A DNA stretch of 64,000 bases from Dysgonomonas hofstadii (GCF_014196915.1 NZ_JACIEP010000008.1:1-64000), one strand, 5' to 3'; counted from the stretch's first letter, positions 10,043 to 19,283 are shown. Program-made: numbers and translations. Notes: generated by a model not told the origin, from the letters alone.

Positions 10043-10600
10043 ATGAAGGACACACTATCTAATTATAGTAAAGAAGCTAATTTTAAGACATTATACGAAA
10101 AGTATTATGCTCCTTTCTGCTTATATGCTAAAAGATTTATAGAGGACCGGCATTTAAGAGAAGATATTGTATCAGACGTATTTGCCATGCTATGGAGAAA
10201 AAGGGATGAGATCGATCTGAAATCGGAAACTGTTTTAGCTTACCTCAAAATGTGTGTAAAAAACAGTTGTCTGAATCATATCAGACACCTTCATTATGAA
10301 ATAGAGTACGCTGAAAGTTATAAGAATAAAAAACCGTTATACGAGCTGGCGCCAGATTCTGTATATAATCTTGAGGAACTGTACGAATTATTATATCAAA
10401 GTTTAGAAAAACTGCCCGAAAACTACCGGATTGTTTTCTCAAAACGATTTTTTGAAGGAAAGACCCATGCAGAAATAGCCGAAGAAATGCAGTTGAGCGT
10501 AAAGTCCATCGACCGGTACAAACAAAAAGTAATCGAGATTCTCCGGCAAGATCTGAAGGATTATCTTCCGCTATTATTCATTGTCTGTAGCTATTCATAA
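10043..10600 (+). CDS. ECF RNA polymerase sigma factor (sigma-70 family, Bacteroidetes type)
   Basis: A 185-residue ECF sigma factor. Region 2 contains FKTLYEKYYAPFCLYAKRF and EDIVSDVFAMLWRKR (about 15-55). Region 4 is LPENYRIVFSKRFFEGKTHAEIAEEM with a helix-turn-helix (about 127-170). The ATG at 10043 is chosen; an upstream TTG at 9995 would add a hydrophobic, cysteine-rich stretch and overlaps the -7-like box. The factor should direct transcription of the PUL when FecR is released by substrate-loaded SusC. It is transcribed away from fecR, an unusual arrangement. Confidence 0.92.
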   Translation: MKDTLSNYSKEANFKTLYEKYYAPFCLYAKRFIEDRHLREDIVSDVFAMLWRKRDEIDLKSETVLAYLKMCVKNSCLNHIRHLHYEIEYAESYKNKKPLYELAPDSVYNLEELYELLYQSLEKLPENYRIVFSKRFFEGKTHAEIAEEMQLSVKSIDRYKQKVIEILRQDLKDYLPLLFIVCSYS

Positions 10601-10693
10601 TCTGTTCGCATGCTGAAATACCAGGACCCGCATTTAACGGTTCTTCATAGCTGATCGGATTACACCCATTTAGTTTTCTGAGAAAAAGGCATA

Positions 10694-10725
10694 CAAAAAA
10701 GCGACTATCATTATATGATAATCGC
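10694..10725 (-). terminator. terminator of the tRNA-Gly / tRNA-Leu transcript
   Basis: An 11-bp stem (10701-10711 with 10715-10725, one mismatch) is followed on the minus strand by a run of T, shortly after the 3' end of tRNA-Leu. Confidence 0.7.
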
Positions 10726-10740
10726 CTGATTTTGAATCTG

Positions 10741-10824
10741 TACCCGGAGCGGGACTTGAACCCGCACAACCGTAATGGTCACAAGATTTTAAGTCTTGCG
10801 TGTCTACCATTCCACCATCCGGGC
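10741..10824 (-). tRNA. tRNA-Leu (anticodon UAA)
   Basis: The minus strand folds as a long-variable-arm tRNA: acceptor GCCCGGA pairs with TCCGGGT, discriminator A, the T arm contains GGTTCAAGTCC, and the anticodon loop reads CTTAAAA, giving UAA. CCA is not encoded. It lies 9 nt after tRNA-Gly and is probably co-transcribed with it. Confidence 0.93.
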
Positions 10825-10833
10825 AGCCTAAAG

Positions 10834-10906
<73 letters not shown>

Positions 10907-11016
10907 ATTTTTACTGCCTGGGAATATCTTTTAGTTGACTTTTCAACTTCTATTCCTTTTTAGCGAGTGCAAATGTAAAAAATGTTTTTACTTTTTGCAA
11001 GGTTTAAGAGGTAAAT

Positions 11017-11490
11017 TTAACGGGTAATATAATAAACATCTGTTTCCGATGTATTTACCACCCTGTATCGTTGCAAATGCAAACCTGAGGATTCTTCTTT
11101 TACCCGGCCATTGGCCATCAGGTCATAGACACGACCGCATTTTTCACATTTAGCTGTTCCATCATCAGAAGCTTTCACCCGAATATTCGCTGCTTTTTCA
11201 TTGGGACAGCTAAGATCGAAGGCGAAAAGATCGGGTACATTGGTCGCATATATACTGTTTACGACAACCAACCCTCCATAGCCTAACGACTCTCCACTGA
11301 GAACAGGGTAACTTCCTTTGACATATTCCCTATAAGTACCCGGTGTTTTTAATACAGCATCCACACCTTTCAAATTAATCTTAAAATTTACTAGATAAAC
11401 CGGAAGTACATCATTTTCTTCCTCCTTTCCACATCCAAGGAAAAGAATACTGACAATACCTATTATTGATATATATTTTAATATTCCCAT
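11017..11490 (-). CDS. small lipoprotein with Rieske-like fold and altered cysteine motif
   Basis: A 157-residue lipoprotein (lipobox LFLGC, Cys about 20). The C-terminal half resembles Rieske-type domains in its spacing, with FDLSCPNE, then AKCEKCGRVYDL and a GLHLQRYRV strand. The canonical CxH...CxxH ligands are replaced by a single CP and a CxxC, so a [2Fe-2S] cluster is doubtful and zinc or no metal is equally possible. It lies 21 nt downstream of queG on the same strand and may be the last gene of that operon. The function is unknown; the fold call is moderate. Confidence 0.6.
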   Translation of the reverse strand: MGILKYISIIGIVSILFLGCGKEEENDVLPVYLVNFKINLKGVDAVLKTPGTYREYVKGSYPVLSGESLGYGGLVVVNSIYATNVPDLFAFDLSCPNEKAANIRVKASDDGTAKCEKCGRVYDLMANGRVKEESSGLHLQRYRVVNTSETDVYYITR

Positions 11491-11511
11491 CTTATTAAAA
11501 ACTAAATTTTA

Positions 11512-12444
11512 TTACAAATATTTCTTTCTGTACAACTTCAATGCTTCCAGATTACGTTTCAGCCCACTGTATTTTGCTCGCTTAACAGCCGAACCTTTAA
11601 ATATCCGCTGATATTCGTCTACAGTCAACTCGTCCAGTTTATCTATAGATAAATCTAAAAATAATTCATTGGGATTGAATGCTTCCGTTCTATGCGGACG
11701 GGCATATCTGTTGTAAGGGCAGACCTGCTGGCAAATATCGCACCCATAGAAACGATTATTCAGATTCGGAATTATGCCACCGTCTATATCCCCTTTATTT
11801 TCTATAGTCTGATAAGAGATGCATTTCCGGGCATCAACTACTTTCGGTTTCACAATAGCTTTTGTGGGACAAGCATCGAGACAACGGGTACAGTTCCCGC
11901 AAGATAAATCCAATGGCTTGTCATAATCCAGTTCCAAATTGACTATCAACTCTCCCAAAAATAAATATGAACCTTTCTTCGGTATAATTAACAATGAATT
12001 TTTTCCGATAAATCCCAATCCTGCCTTCGCCGCCCAGTAACGTTCCAATACAGGTGCAGTATCCACAAAAGCCCGTCCCTGCAAAGACGGTTCCAATGAT
12101 TTTATATAATCGAAAAGCTTATTGAGTTTATCCTTCACTACATCGTGATAGTCTTTACCATAAGCGTAATATGCAAATTGCGGATGGCCTTCGGGCTGCT
12201 TTACCGCAGGATAATAATTTAATGCGACACAAACTATGGAACGTGATCCTTCAACTAACAAGGCCGGATTTAACCGTTTATCCTTGTTTCGGGCCATATA
12301 ATCCATATCCGCGTGATATAAATTATTGATCCAATCCTTATAATACCCCTGTTGTTCTACATCTACATCCGAAACCTTACAGATGCCACAGGCATCGAAA
12401 CCCAGTTCAGATGCATATTTCTTTATTTGGGCAGATGTGACCAA
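11512..12444 (-). CDS. queG: epoxyqueuosine reductase QueG
   Basis: A 310-residue enzyme reducing epoxyqueuosine to queuosine at position 34 of tRNAs, using cobalamin and two [4Fe-4S] clusters in the cytoplasm. Visible marks are the N-terminal LGFDACGICKVS, VDTAPVLERYWAAKAGLGFI in the cobalamin region, and two ferredoxin-type motifs, CGNCTRCLDACPTKAI (about 180) and CDICQQVCPYN (about 235). Length is normal for the short form without the C-terminal HEAT repeats. It follows the transglutaminase-like membrane protein by 7 nt. Confidence 0.95.
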   Translation of the reverse strand: MVTSAQIKKYASELGFDACGICKVSDVDVEQQGYYKDWINNLYHADMDYMARNKDKRLNPALLVEGSRSIVCVALNYYPAVKQPEGHPQFAYYAYGKDYHDVVKDKLNKLFDYIKSLEPSLQGRAFVDTAPVLERYWAAKAGLGFIGKNSLLIIPKKGSYLFLGELIVNLELDYDKPLDLSCGNCTRCLDACPTKAIVKPKVVDARKCISYQTIENKGDIDGGIIPNLNNRFYGCDICQQVCPYNRYARPHRTEAFNPNELFLDLSIDKLDELTVDEYQRIFKGSAVKRAKYSGLKRNLEALKLYRKKYL

Positions 12445-12451
12445 AGCTTTA

Positions 12452-13045
12452 TTATTTCTGTCGCTTACTTACTCGTTTTACTCCAAAATAATCATACGCT
12501 GTAGGATCGGCATAAATCTCTTCCTTTGTATTTTTATTTCTGAAAATAACAAAGTCATGATCTTTAAACCATCCATCCTTGGCATTCTTGTGCATATTAT
12601 TGCCAAACAGATAGAGTTTTCCTTTTTTAGGTCTGGCTTCCCAGTCCTTGTCCATCCCAAACCTTTTCAACAGATAATTGCCTGTAGCCGCAGTAAAGGC
12701 AGCGTATCCAATGCAATTTGCACCTCCGTTCTGGAATGCTTTTAAAGGCTCATTATCCTTGTATTCGAATGAAAAGTCGAGCGTCTTACTTGTTATCTCC
12801 TGCGACAGATCTATTATCTGATCGATGTCGATATTTTCGTCCAGTGATTCATCATTCGGCAAACTCTGATTGATATAAGATGCCAGAGCATCATCTTTCA
12901 GCTCGTAGTTCTTCCGGCCACCACCGTCCTCATACTTGACAGCTGCCCTGTATATATTCCCTTTCAACATGAAAGCCAGAAACAAAACCGCTACAACAAT
13001 AATGACTATAGCAATAATATTTCCTTTTATATCTTTTTTCGCCAT
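12452..13045 (-). CDS. membrane-anchored transglutaminase-like protein
   Basis: A 197-residue protein with one N-terminal membrane helix (about 10-27, IIAIVIIVVAVLFLAFML) and an extracytoplasmic domain. NCIGYAAF (about 111), followed by HDFVIF (about 164) and ADPTAYDYF (about 180), gives a Cys-His-Asp order seen in transglutaminase-like cysteine proteases. It may therefore be a peptidase or a catalytically related protein. It is 7 nt upstream of queG. No closer family is recognised, so a function should not be assigned beyond the fold. Confidence 0.6.
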   Translation of the reverse strand: MAKKDIKGNIIAIVIIVVAVLFLAFMLKGNIYRAAVKYEDGGGRKNYELKDDALASYINQSLPNDESLDENIDIDQIIDLSQEITSKTLDFSFEYKDNEPLKAFQNGGANCIGYAAFTAATGNYLLKRFGMDKDWEARPKKGKLYLFGNNMHKNAKDGWFKDHDFVIFRNKNTKEEIYADPTAYDYFGVKRVSKRQK

Positions 13046-13424
13046 AATATATTTTCGTTTGAGTTATGCAATATATTTATTATCAATATAATTTCAATAA
13101 AAACTGACAAACTTTACAGATTTTTTAGTTATCAATCAAAAATTACCAATTAACAAAAAAGTTACAAAAGTTACACTTTTGCAGCATTTTCTTTGTATAG
13201 GTGAGCCCATATACTTGCCCGTATCGATCCGAGCAGACACGCCGGTCTGGCCTCCTACAGTTACCATTTTTGACTAAACCTGACACATCTGACAAAAAAC
13301 GAAAAACTTGTTTACTTGTATCTCGTTTACTTGTCAACTTTATCCATTTCAAAGATCCTCCTACTTACTCCTTAACTACTTCAACTCCTCTGACAACTCC
13401 CTGTATAGATAAACTTTCTAAAAT
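13046..13424. other. 379-nt intergenic stretch without a convincing gene
   Basis: This gap lies between the transglutaminase-like gene and the GT2 gene. Two short overlapping reading frames on opposite strands have no recognisable protein features and are not called. The block near 13200-13265 is richer in G and C than its surroundings and might be a structured RNA or remnant. A small direct repeat (AAAAGTTACA type) lies near 13155-13173. Confidence 0.5.
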
Positions 13425-14330
13425 TTATTTACCTAACAATCCCTTTGTCACATTCCATCTGAACTGCAATAACTTCCACCCCTTATTGGGAGATAATATG
13501 ACAGTATAACCCGCAAATAAGATAACGGAAGCTATCCATTTTTTACATTCCGAAAATACTCTGTTTCGGAAAGCTTTTTCGGAAATCATTTTTGTGCGGA
13601 TTCGTTCACTTTTTCCAATAGAATATGTAATTCTTTTGAAAAAATCAACTGTCAGTTTTTCTTTGGGAATATGATGATAAATCGGAATACCCGGAAAATA
13701 ATAACATTCCACGTTATTTTCTATCAGGCGCAGGAACATATCCTTATCTTCTGCACCTAACAATGATTTAGCCTTACGCCCCAGCTCTGTATTGAAGTTA
13801 CCGTATTGTTCAAATAATTCCTTTTTTATAATAGCATGCCCCGTCCCCGGATAATCAGACGGGCCAACAATCTTCACTTTATCACCTTTATAATAATATC
13901 CTGTAATAAGCCTTTTGGTAAAGTGAGACATCCACTTCGGCTCACTCGTCTCATATACCGGCAGTACGGCCGTAGCGCCCAGTTGAGCCTCAGAATAAGC
14001 TGTCAGGTAATTATCCAGTTTTTCAAGATAGAAATCGTCTATTGTCTCATCGTCATCTATAAAAACAATATACTCTCCCCCAGCCTCTTTTATTCCCCTG
14101 TTGCGGGCATAAGATATACCTTGTTCGGTTTCGAGTATATATCTCATCTGCACCTCCGGATATTCGGCCGCGATAGTGTCAAATACAGCTTTAGTATTAT
14201 CAGGGCTGTTATTGTCAACCATCAGAAGTTCGAAATTGGTATCGGTAAAAGTTTGCAAACACACAGCCCGCAAACTTGCCGCAATATATTTCTCCCGGTT
14301 ATATGTACAGATAATGACCGAAAAACGCAC
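13425..14330 (-). CDS. family 2 glycosyltransferase
   Basis: A 301-residue GT-A glycosyltransferase. The N-terminus FSVIICTYNREKYI is the family nucleotide-binding start, LLMVDNNSPDNT the second motif, and FIDDDETIDDFY (about 94) the DxD-like metal site. A further conserved segment is GAEDKDMFLRL (about 200). No transmembrane segment is sure, though IASVILFAGYTVILS near the C-terminus may associate with the membrane. It is the last gene of a leftward operon after YfhO, methyltransferase and HAD genes, so it probably adds a sugar to a lipid-linked or surface glycan. The substrate is unknown. Confidence 0.88.
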   Translation of the reverse strand: MRFSVIICTYNREKYIAASLRAVCLQTFTDTNFELLMVDNNSPDNTKAVFDTIAAEYPEVQMRYILETEQGISYARNRGIKEAGGEYIVFIDDDETIDDFYLEKLDNYLTAYSEAQLGATAVLPVYETSEPKWMSHFTKRLITGYYYKGDKVKIVGPSDYPGTGHAIIKKELFEQYGNFNTELGRKAKSLLGAEDKDMFLRLIENNVECYYFPGIPIYHHIPKEKLTVDFFKRITYSIGKSERIRTKMISEKAFRNRVFSECKKWIASVILFAGYTVILSPNKGWKLLQFRWNVTKGLLGK

Positions 14331-14356
14331 GATGTTAATATATTAATTATAAACTC

Positions 14357-14412
14357 AAGCCCCACCAACCTCCCCTTCGGGGAGGCTTTCCCCCTTCGGG
14401 GGTTAGGGGGCC
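14357..14412. repeat. palindromic double-hairpin repeat (REP-like)
   Basis: Two adjacent GC-rich hairpins with TTC loops, 14369-14385 and 14390-14402, stand out in an AT-rich genome and look like an interspersed palindromic repeat. The stop codon and final codons of the YfhO gene fall inside it, and it separates that gene from the GT2 gene. Confidence 0.6.
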
Positions 14413-16925
14413 TTATCCTTATCCACAGACCTTTTAATATAAAAGCCTAATGTTATCAGAAGCAATAAGACCACAGCCAGAGACGAGAATGTACTCACTT
14501 TCCGGCTAAGGAAATAGTTATGCGGCTCGAACTTAAAGACAATCTCATGTTCTCCCGCAGGTACACGCATCGCCCTCAATGTCCAGTCGGCACGGAAATG
14601 AGGAACTTCATTACCATCGAGATAAGCCTGCCAGCCATCGGCATAATAGATTTCCGATAATACAGCCAGTTGCTCACTCGCTGTTTTCGACCTATATTTA
14701 ATCATATCCGGTTTATACTCTATCATTTCCATCGTAGCCAGAGAATCAGGAAGAATGGTCAACCCTGATAGTTCCCCTTCGAAACGTTTATCTATTACTG
14801 CTGTTTTATGTGCATTAAGAGTATTTAGCGCAGCAATCTCCTGATCGGCGTTTTCTACAAATTTATATTCATCTACAAACCAGGCGTTACCCATCGCATC
14901 TGGATTCTGTAAAGGTGGTTGCTCTGGATGGTAGATCACATATTTCGCATTCAGCATATTCAATGCCGTCAGGTTTCGGAATGAAGCCATTATCGTGTCC
15001 ACATTTTGAGACTGGAACGAATTGATAATCGTATTCATCTCATTGGTAATCTGAAACTCTATCAATTCCTGATAACGTTTCAGCTTAGCCGCATGATAGC
15101 CACCTATCGACTTATGGTAATATGAGGTTTTACTCTCCTGGAATGTATTATTCAGATTCAATACCCTGTACGACGGATGTTTATCCTGCAAGATAGCTTT
15201 ATCGGCAACAGTCTGAGGAAACTCGGCCGATAATATAGTTTCTTTCTTCATAAAGTTGGAATCGTTCAGGTAACGTTTGTCAACTCCCCAAAGATCTATG
15301 ACAACCAAAAGAATAAGAGCCAGAGATGAGAATAAGGCCACTTTCGTAGCTTCCAGTTTTGTACGGAGAGAGAAAAACAATACCCCGGCAGCCAGAACAA
15401 TAAATACCAGCGAGCGCAGGGCATCGGAAGAGAGCAAATCTTTCCGGTCGGCAATCAGCGCATTGTAGTACCAGTCGGGCATCTGACTTTTCCACGCGGC
15501 ATCAGATTCTGCGATAAAATTAAAGAAGAAGCCCGGCGCGATCCAAAAGAACAGGCTAAATCCACCTATTACTCCGGCTGATATATAAAGTGCTTTTTTC
15601 AGTTTTTCCTTATCTATCTCACCCGAGAAGAATTCTTTAATTCCCCAGACAGCCATCATTACCATTGTCAGAGCGGGTATAACCAATGCTGTCGACACAG
15701 CCCTGAATTTACTGTAAAGTGGAAAATGATAGAAGAACATATCGTTGAACCACTCCATATTTTTACCCCAGGCCAGAAATATAAATAGTACGGTAGCGCC
15801 GAAGAGCCACCATTTCAGTTTATTACGAACTATGATCATTCCCAAAAGAAACAGGAAGCAAACAATAGCCCCGAAATATACAGTTCCTTGTGTAAACGGT
15901 TGTGAACCCCAATAAGCATAAGATTGTATACCATCCGCTTCCAATTGAGCTCCATAACCCTGCTTTACCATTTCCTGATATAGATTCGACGATTTACCGA
16001 GCATCGCACCCGATGATCCTCCATAAAAGTTAGGGATCAGCAATGTGAATGTTTCAGCCTTACCATAACTCCATGCAAAAGCATAATCTTTATCGAGTCC
16101 CGAAGATTGTTTTTCGGTATTAGTTGGAGTGGTTAATTCAGATTTTCCGCGGATACTGGTTTCCGCCATTTCCATATTACCATAGATATTCCCCATGTTG
16201 CAGGCGAGGGCGAGGGCGAGGGCAATAAGCATCACACCCGATGCTTTCAACAATGATTTTATATCTTTTTTTGTTATCTTTTCTACAATATAACCTATAT
16301 AAAGAATAGCACAAAAGATTCCCGTATAATAGGTCATCTGCAGGTGATTGTTCTTTATTTGCAAGGCTAGCCCTAACGCCATCAGCACCCCTCCCAGGAG
16401 TATCTTATCTTTGAACAAGGCCATAATGCCAGCTACGATAAGAGGCAGATAAGCCAATGCCCACGCTTTGGTAACATGTCCGGCCTCCAATATCACGAAA
16501 TTATAGGATGAAAAAGAATAGGCCACCGCTCCCAATGCAGAAACGACTGGGCTGAATCCCATCAGCACAAAGAGGATATAAGCCATGATCATACCGGCAA
16601 ATACTGGTCCGGCAGTATTATTTCCCAAAGCTTTAAATGGCTTTTCCACATAATTGAGGAAGTCGGTTCCCCCGCCCATTACTCCGATCTGATAGGCAGG
16701 CATACCCGAAAACATAGAACCCGTCCACGCCGAAGATTTACCCTCATCATAATAATAGTCACGGATTTCTTTCGATCCACCCTGATATTGAGTCACATCA
16801 TGTTGTGACAGGACTTTACCTTCCAGCACCGGACTGAAATAGACAAGTGTTATGGCAAGAAATGCTATAACTGCAACAATATGCGGCAAAATGGCTTTAA
16901 ATAATGATTTCTCTTTGTTAATCAT
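14403..16925 (-). CDS. YfhO-family multi-spanning membrane protein
   Basis: An 840-residue integral membrane protein with about a dozen hydrophobic helices and a long extracytoplasmic domain before the last helix. YfhO proteins belong to the GT-C-like group and are implicated in glycosylation of cell-wall polymers in other bacteria. Visible traits are a first helix after residue 10, SGMPAYQIGVMGG (about 70), a large loop with a beta-rich domain near 600-800 (YADGWQAYLDGNEVPHFRAD is typical) and a final helix at about 810-828. It starts 1 nt after the methyltransferase stop region, indicating an operon. The last two codons and the stop come from a palindromic repeat. Confidence 0.88.
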   Translation of the reverse strand: MINKEKSLFKAILPHIVAVIAFLAITLVYFSPVLEGKVLSQHDVTQYQGGSKEIRDYYYDEGKSSAWTGSMFSGMPAYQIGVMGGGTDFLNYVEKPFKALGNNTAGPVFAGMIMAYILFVLMGFSPVVSALGAVAYSFSSYNFVILEAGHVTKAWALAYLPLIVAGIMALFKDKILLGGVLMALGLALQIKNNHLQMTYYTGIFCAILYIGYIVEKITKKDIKSLLKASGVMLIALALALACNMGNIYGNMEMAETSIRGKSELTTPTNTEKQSSGLDKDYAFAWSYGKAETFTLLIPNFYGGSSGAMLGKSSNLYQEMVKQGYGAQLEADGIQSYAYWGSQPFTQGTVYFGAIVCFLFLLGMIIVRNKLKWWLFGATVLFIFLAWGKNMEWFNDMFFYHFPLYSKFRAVSTALVIPALTMVMMAVWGIKEFFSGEIDKEKLKKALYISAGVIGGFSLFFWIAPGFFFNFIAESDAAWKSQMPDWYYNALIADRKDLLSSDALRSLVFIVLAAGVLFFSLRTKLEATKVALFSSLALILLVVIDLWGVDKRYLNDSNFMKKETILSAEFPQTVADKAILQDKHPSYRVLNLNNTFQESKTSYYHKSIGGYHAAKLKRYQELIEFQITNEMNTIINSFQSQNVDTIMASFRNLTALNMLNAKYVIYHPEQPPLQNPDAMGNAWFVDEYKFVENADQEIAALNTLNAHKTAVIDKRFEGELSGLTILPDSLATMEMIEYKPDMIKYRSKTASEQLAVLSEIYYADGWQAYLDGNEVPHFRADWTLRAMRVPAGEHEIVFKFEPHNYFLSRKVSTFSSLAVVLLLLITLGFYIKRSVDKDKAP

Positions 16926-16926
16926 T

Positions 16927-17850
16927 TTATATCTTATTTAATTGTTTCTTTTTCAGAATATACACCAGTGAACTCACCCGATCGGGCTTTCCTATACTAC
17001 GAAGGAAGAAAAAACCTCCTTTCACAAGTCCCACAAGGCTACCCAGAAAAGTTCCTTTATTCTTTTCACTCAACATAGATATATAGAAAGTATCAAAATA
17101 CATAGGCTTCACAGCAATCAGTTCAAATTGACGCCTCTTGGCTAGGTGCTCGAAGTCTGCCGGAGAAAAATGCCATAAATGGCGCGGCACATCATAAGCC
17201 GCCCAAAATTCTCCGTAATGCCTTGCATCCAGAGAATCTTTATTAGGCAGAGCTACCACAAGAGTGCCATTATCTTTGAGGACACCTTGTATATATTCCA
17301 GCACTCTATTCAGATGCTCCAGATGCTCCAGTACATGCCACATGGTAATAACATCTTTAGTCTTACATGGAATCTCATACAAATACTCGGAAGCCTGGCT
17401 GTCTATTCCAAATTTCTGCTTGGCATATTTGCGTGCATCTTCCGAGATTTCCACTCCGGTCACAATCCATTTACGCTCTTTCATCTTATTCATAAAATAG
17501 CCTGTACCCGAACCTATATCCAAAAGCATACCTTTTTTGATTTCAGCATATTTTGAAACCAGCCTGGCTTTCGACCTTAGAGATATCTTACGCACCTGAT
17601 GATAAAGAAAATTAATCAATCCCTTATGTGTATCGGAATGGGAGACGTATTCAGGAGCATCGTAATAGCGCCCTATTTCACTTTCTACAGGAAAATCCTG
17701 TGTGAAGGCAAATGAACATACCTTACATTTACATATTTCGAATTGTTCTTTTGTTGTCAAATAGTCCTTACATGACAGAAAATGTTCAATTTCGACACTT
17801 CCGCATACGGGACAAATAGTAGTATGAATTTTATTTAGTGTTTTGCTCAT
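16927..17850 (-). CDS. class I SAM-dependent methyltransferase with N-terminal zinc ribbon
   Basis: A 307-residue protein. The first 50 residues carry two CxxC pairs (CPVCG at about 14, CKCKVCSF at about 40) suggesting a zinc ribbon. A Rossmann methyltransferase follows, with motif I LLDIGSGTGYF (about 109) and MWHVLEHLEH (about 170), as in Methyltransf_23-type sugar or lipid methyltransferases. A hydrophobic segment near 265-280 may touch the membrane. It lies 2 nt from the HAD gene and 1 nt from yfhO, so translation is probably coupled. The acceptor is unknown; context points to surface-glycan assembly. Confidence 0.87.
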   Translation of the reverse strand: MSKTLNKIHTTICPVCGSVEIEHFLSCKDYLTTKEQFEICKCKVCSFAFTQDFPVESEIGRYYDAPEYVSHSDTHKGLINFLYHQVRKISLRSKARLVSKYAEIKKGMLLDIGSGTGYFMNKMKERKWIVTGVEISEDARKYAKQKFGIDSQASEYLYEIPCKTKDVITMWHVLEHLEHLNRVLEYIQGVLKDNGTLVVALPNKDSLDARHYGEFWAAYDVPRHLWHFSPADFEHLAKRRQFELIAVKPMYFDTFYISMLSEKNKGTFLGSLVGLVKGGFFFLRSIGKPDRVSSLVYILKKKQLNKI

Positions 17851-17852
17851 TA

Positions 17853-18515
17853 TTATCGTGGCATAAATTGAGTTCGGTCTACTTCATCAAAGTTTCTTAT
17901 TATCTGACAGTCTTTCCAGTCGGTATAATCGTCACCGTTAGAATTTACAACTATTATTTTACCAGCCCGGGCATTTTTTGCCGATTGTAATCCGGCTACA
18001 GCATCTTCAAAGACAATTACCTCACCGGGTTTCCTTCCTATAATATCCATTGCCATCAGATATATTTGCGGATCGGGTTTGCCTTTTATCTTTCCATTAT
18101 TATAAACGATTTTATCATATTCGAACCATCGGGTCAATGGCAAATGCCCGAAATAAAAATCTACATTTTCTTTACCCGAAGCTGTCGCTATAGTGAATGG
18201 TATATCATTATCTTTCAGAAAATCGAGAAAATCCGTTGCACCAGGGGCTAACACCATATCGGTTTGCAAACACAGTTCCTGATAAAGCCCTTCCTTTTCC
18301 AGTATATATTTTTGAATTTCTTCTTCAGCCAGAGGTTTACCGAATAAAGAAATAAACAAATCTTTGTTATTCTTTCCATGCATTTTACTGAATTTATCCT
18401 CATCGGAAAGACTAAGTCCATAACGTGTGAGGAAAATATCCCAAGCCTTGTTATGCAAGCTGGTATCCCAGAACAACGTACCATTAAAATCAAAAACTAC
18501 ACCAGAAAATGACAT
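17853..18515 (-). CDS. HAD-superfamily phosphatase / phosphoglucomutase-like protein with DFNGT motif
   Basis: A 220-residue HAD hydrolase of the beta-phosphoglucomutase-like group with a helical cap (about 18-85). Motif I reads FDFNGTLF, so the nucleophile Asp8 is present but the second Asp of DxDGT is Asn. Motif II is TIATAS (about 115), the motif III Lys is in GKIKGKPDP (about 140), and motif IV is VIFEDAVAGLQSA (about 165). The Asp-to-Asn change removes the usual general acid/base, so activity may be reduced or different. It is the first gene of the operon with the methyltransferase, YfhO and GT2 genes. Confidence 0.85.
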   Translation of the reverse strand: MSFSGVVFDFNGTLFWDTSLHNKAWDIFLTRYGLSLSDEDKFSKMHGKNNKDLFISLFGKPLAEEEIQKYILEKEGLYQELCLQTDMVLAPGATDFLDFLKDNDIPFTIATASGKENVDFYFGHLPLTRWFEYDKIVYNNGKIKGKPDPQIYLMAMDIIGRKPGEVIVFEDAVAGLQSAKNARAGKIIVVNSNGDDYTDWKDCQIIRNFDEVDRTQFMPR

Positions 18516-18680
18516 ATAAAAATCCGTTTATTTTATCCGAAATTTGCCACAAATGTACGAAATACTTAGATATATAGATATTTAAAGACCTAACTATTAT
18601 TATTTTTATACATATTCCTAAAACTTTCCTTCTTCCTTTTACGTTAATAAAACAAACAAAACAATTTAACACATATAATT

Positions 18681-19283
18681 ATGAAAAAAGATTTAATGAA
18701 AGCAATCGAAAACCGCAGAAGTTATTATAACATAAGCAATAACAGTCCTATTTCTGACAATGAAATAAAGGAAATTATAGATTTTGCCGTATTGAATGTG
18801 CCGTCAGCCTTCAATTCCCAGTCTACAAGAGTAGTCCTCCTGTTAGGAGAAAGTCACAAGAAACTGTGGAGTATAGTAAAAGAAACTTTACGCAAAATGG
18901 TTCCTGCAGAATCATTCGGCGCTACCGAAGCAAAAATAGACGGAGCTTTCGCCGCAGGATATGGTACAGTACTGTTCTACGAAGATCAGGATGTAGTGGA
19001 AGGATTACAGAACGCTTTCCCTACCTATAGCGCAAACTTCCCTATATGGTCGCAACATACTTCGGCTATGCACCAGTTCACTATCTGGACATTGCTCGAA
19101 GAAGCTGGATTCGGTGCTTCTCTTCAACACTATAACCCAATTATAGACGAAGAAGTGGCAAAAACATGGAAAATAAGTTCTAAATGGAAACTGGTTGCAC
19201 AGATGCCATTCGGAACCCCGACCGGAGAACCCGGAACAAAAGAATTTCAACCGTTGGAAAACAGAATAATGGTTTTCAAATAA
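18681..19283 (+). CDS. nitroreductase-family oxidoreductase
   Basis: A 200-residue flavoprotein of the nitroreductase superfamily, HBN1-like branch: N-terminal AIENRRSYYNIS (FMN phosphate site), VPSAFNSQSTRVVLL (about 41) and the C-terminal QMPFGTPTG (about 172). These enzymes use FMN and NAD(P)H to reduce nitro compounds, quinones or fatty-acid-derived signals; the natural substrate is unknown. It is monocistronic, starts at the ATG at 18681 and ends in a strong terminator. Confidence 0.9.
   Translation: MKKDLMKAIENRRSYYNISNNSPISDNEIKEIIDFAVLNVPSAFNSQSTRVVLLLGESHKKLWSIVKETLRKMVPAESFGATEAKIDGAFAAGYGTVLFYEDQDVVEGLQNAFPTYSANFPIWSQHTSAMHQFTIWTLLEEAGFGASLQHYNPIIDEEVAKTWKISSKWKLVAQMPFGTPTGEPGTKEFQPLENRIMVFK

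Noticed and set aside
13143-13509. Short opposing reading frames between the transglutaminase-like and GT2 genes
   Set aside because: They overlap each other on opposite strands, one also overlaps the GT2 gene, and neither shows a signal, fold pattern or family motif.
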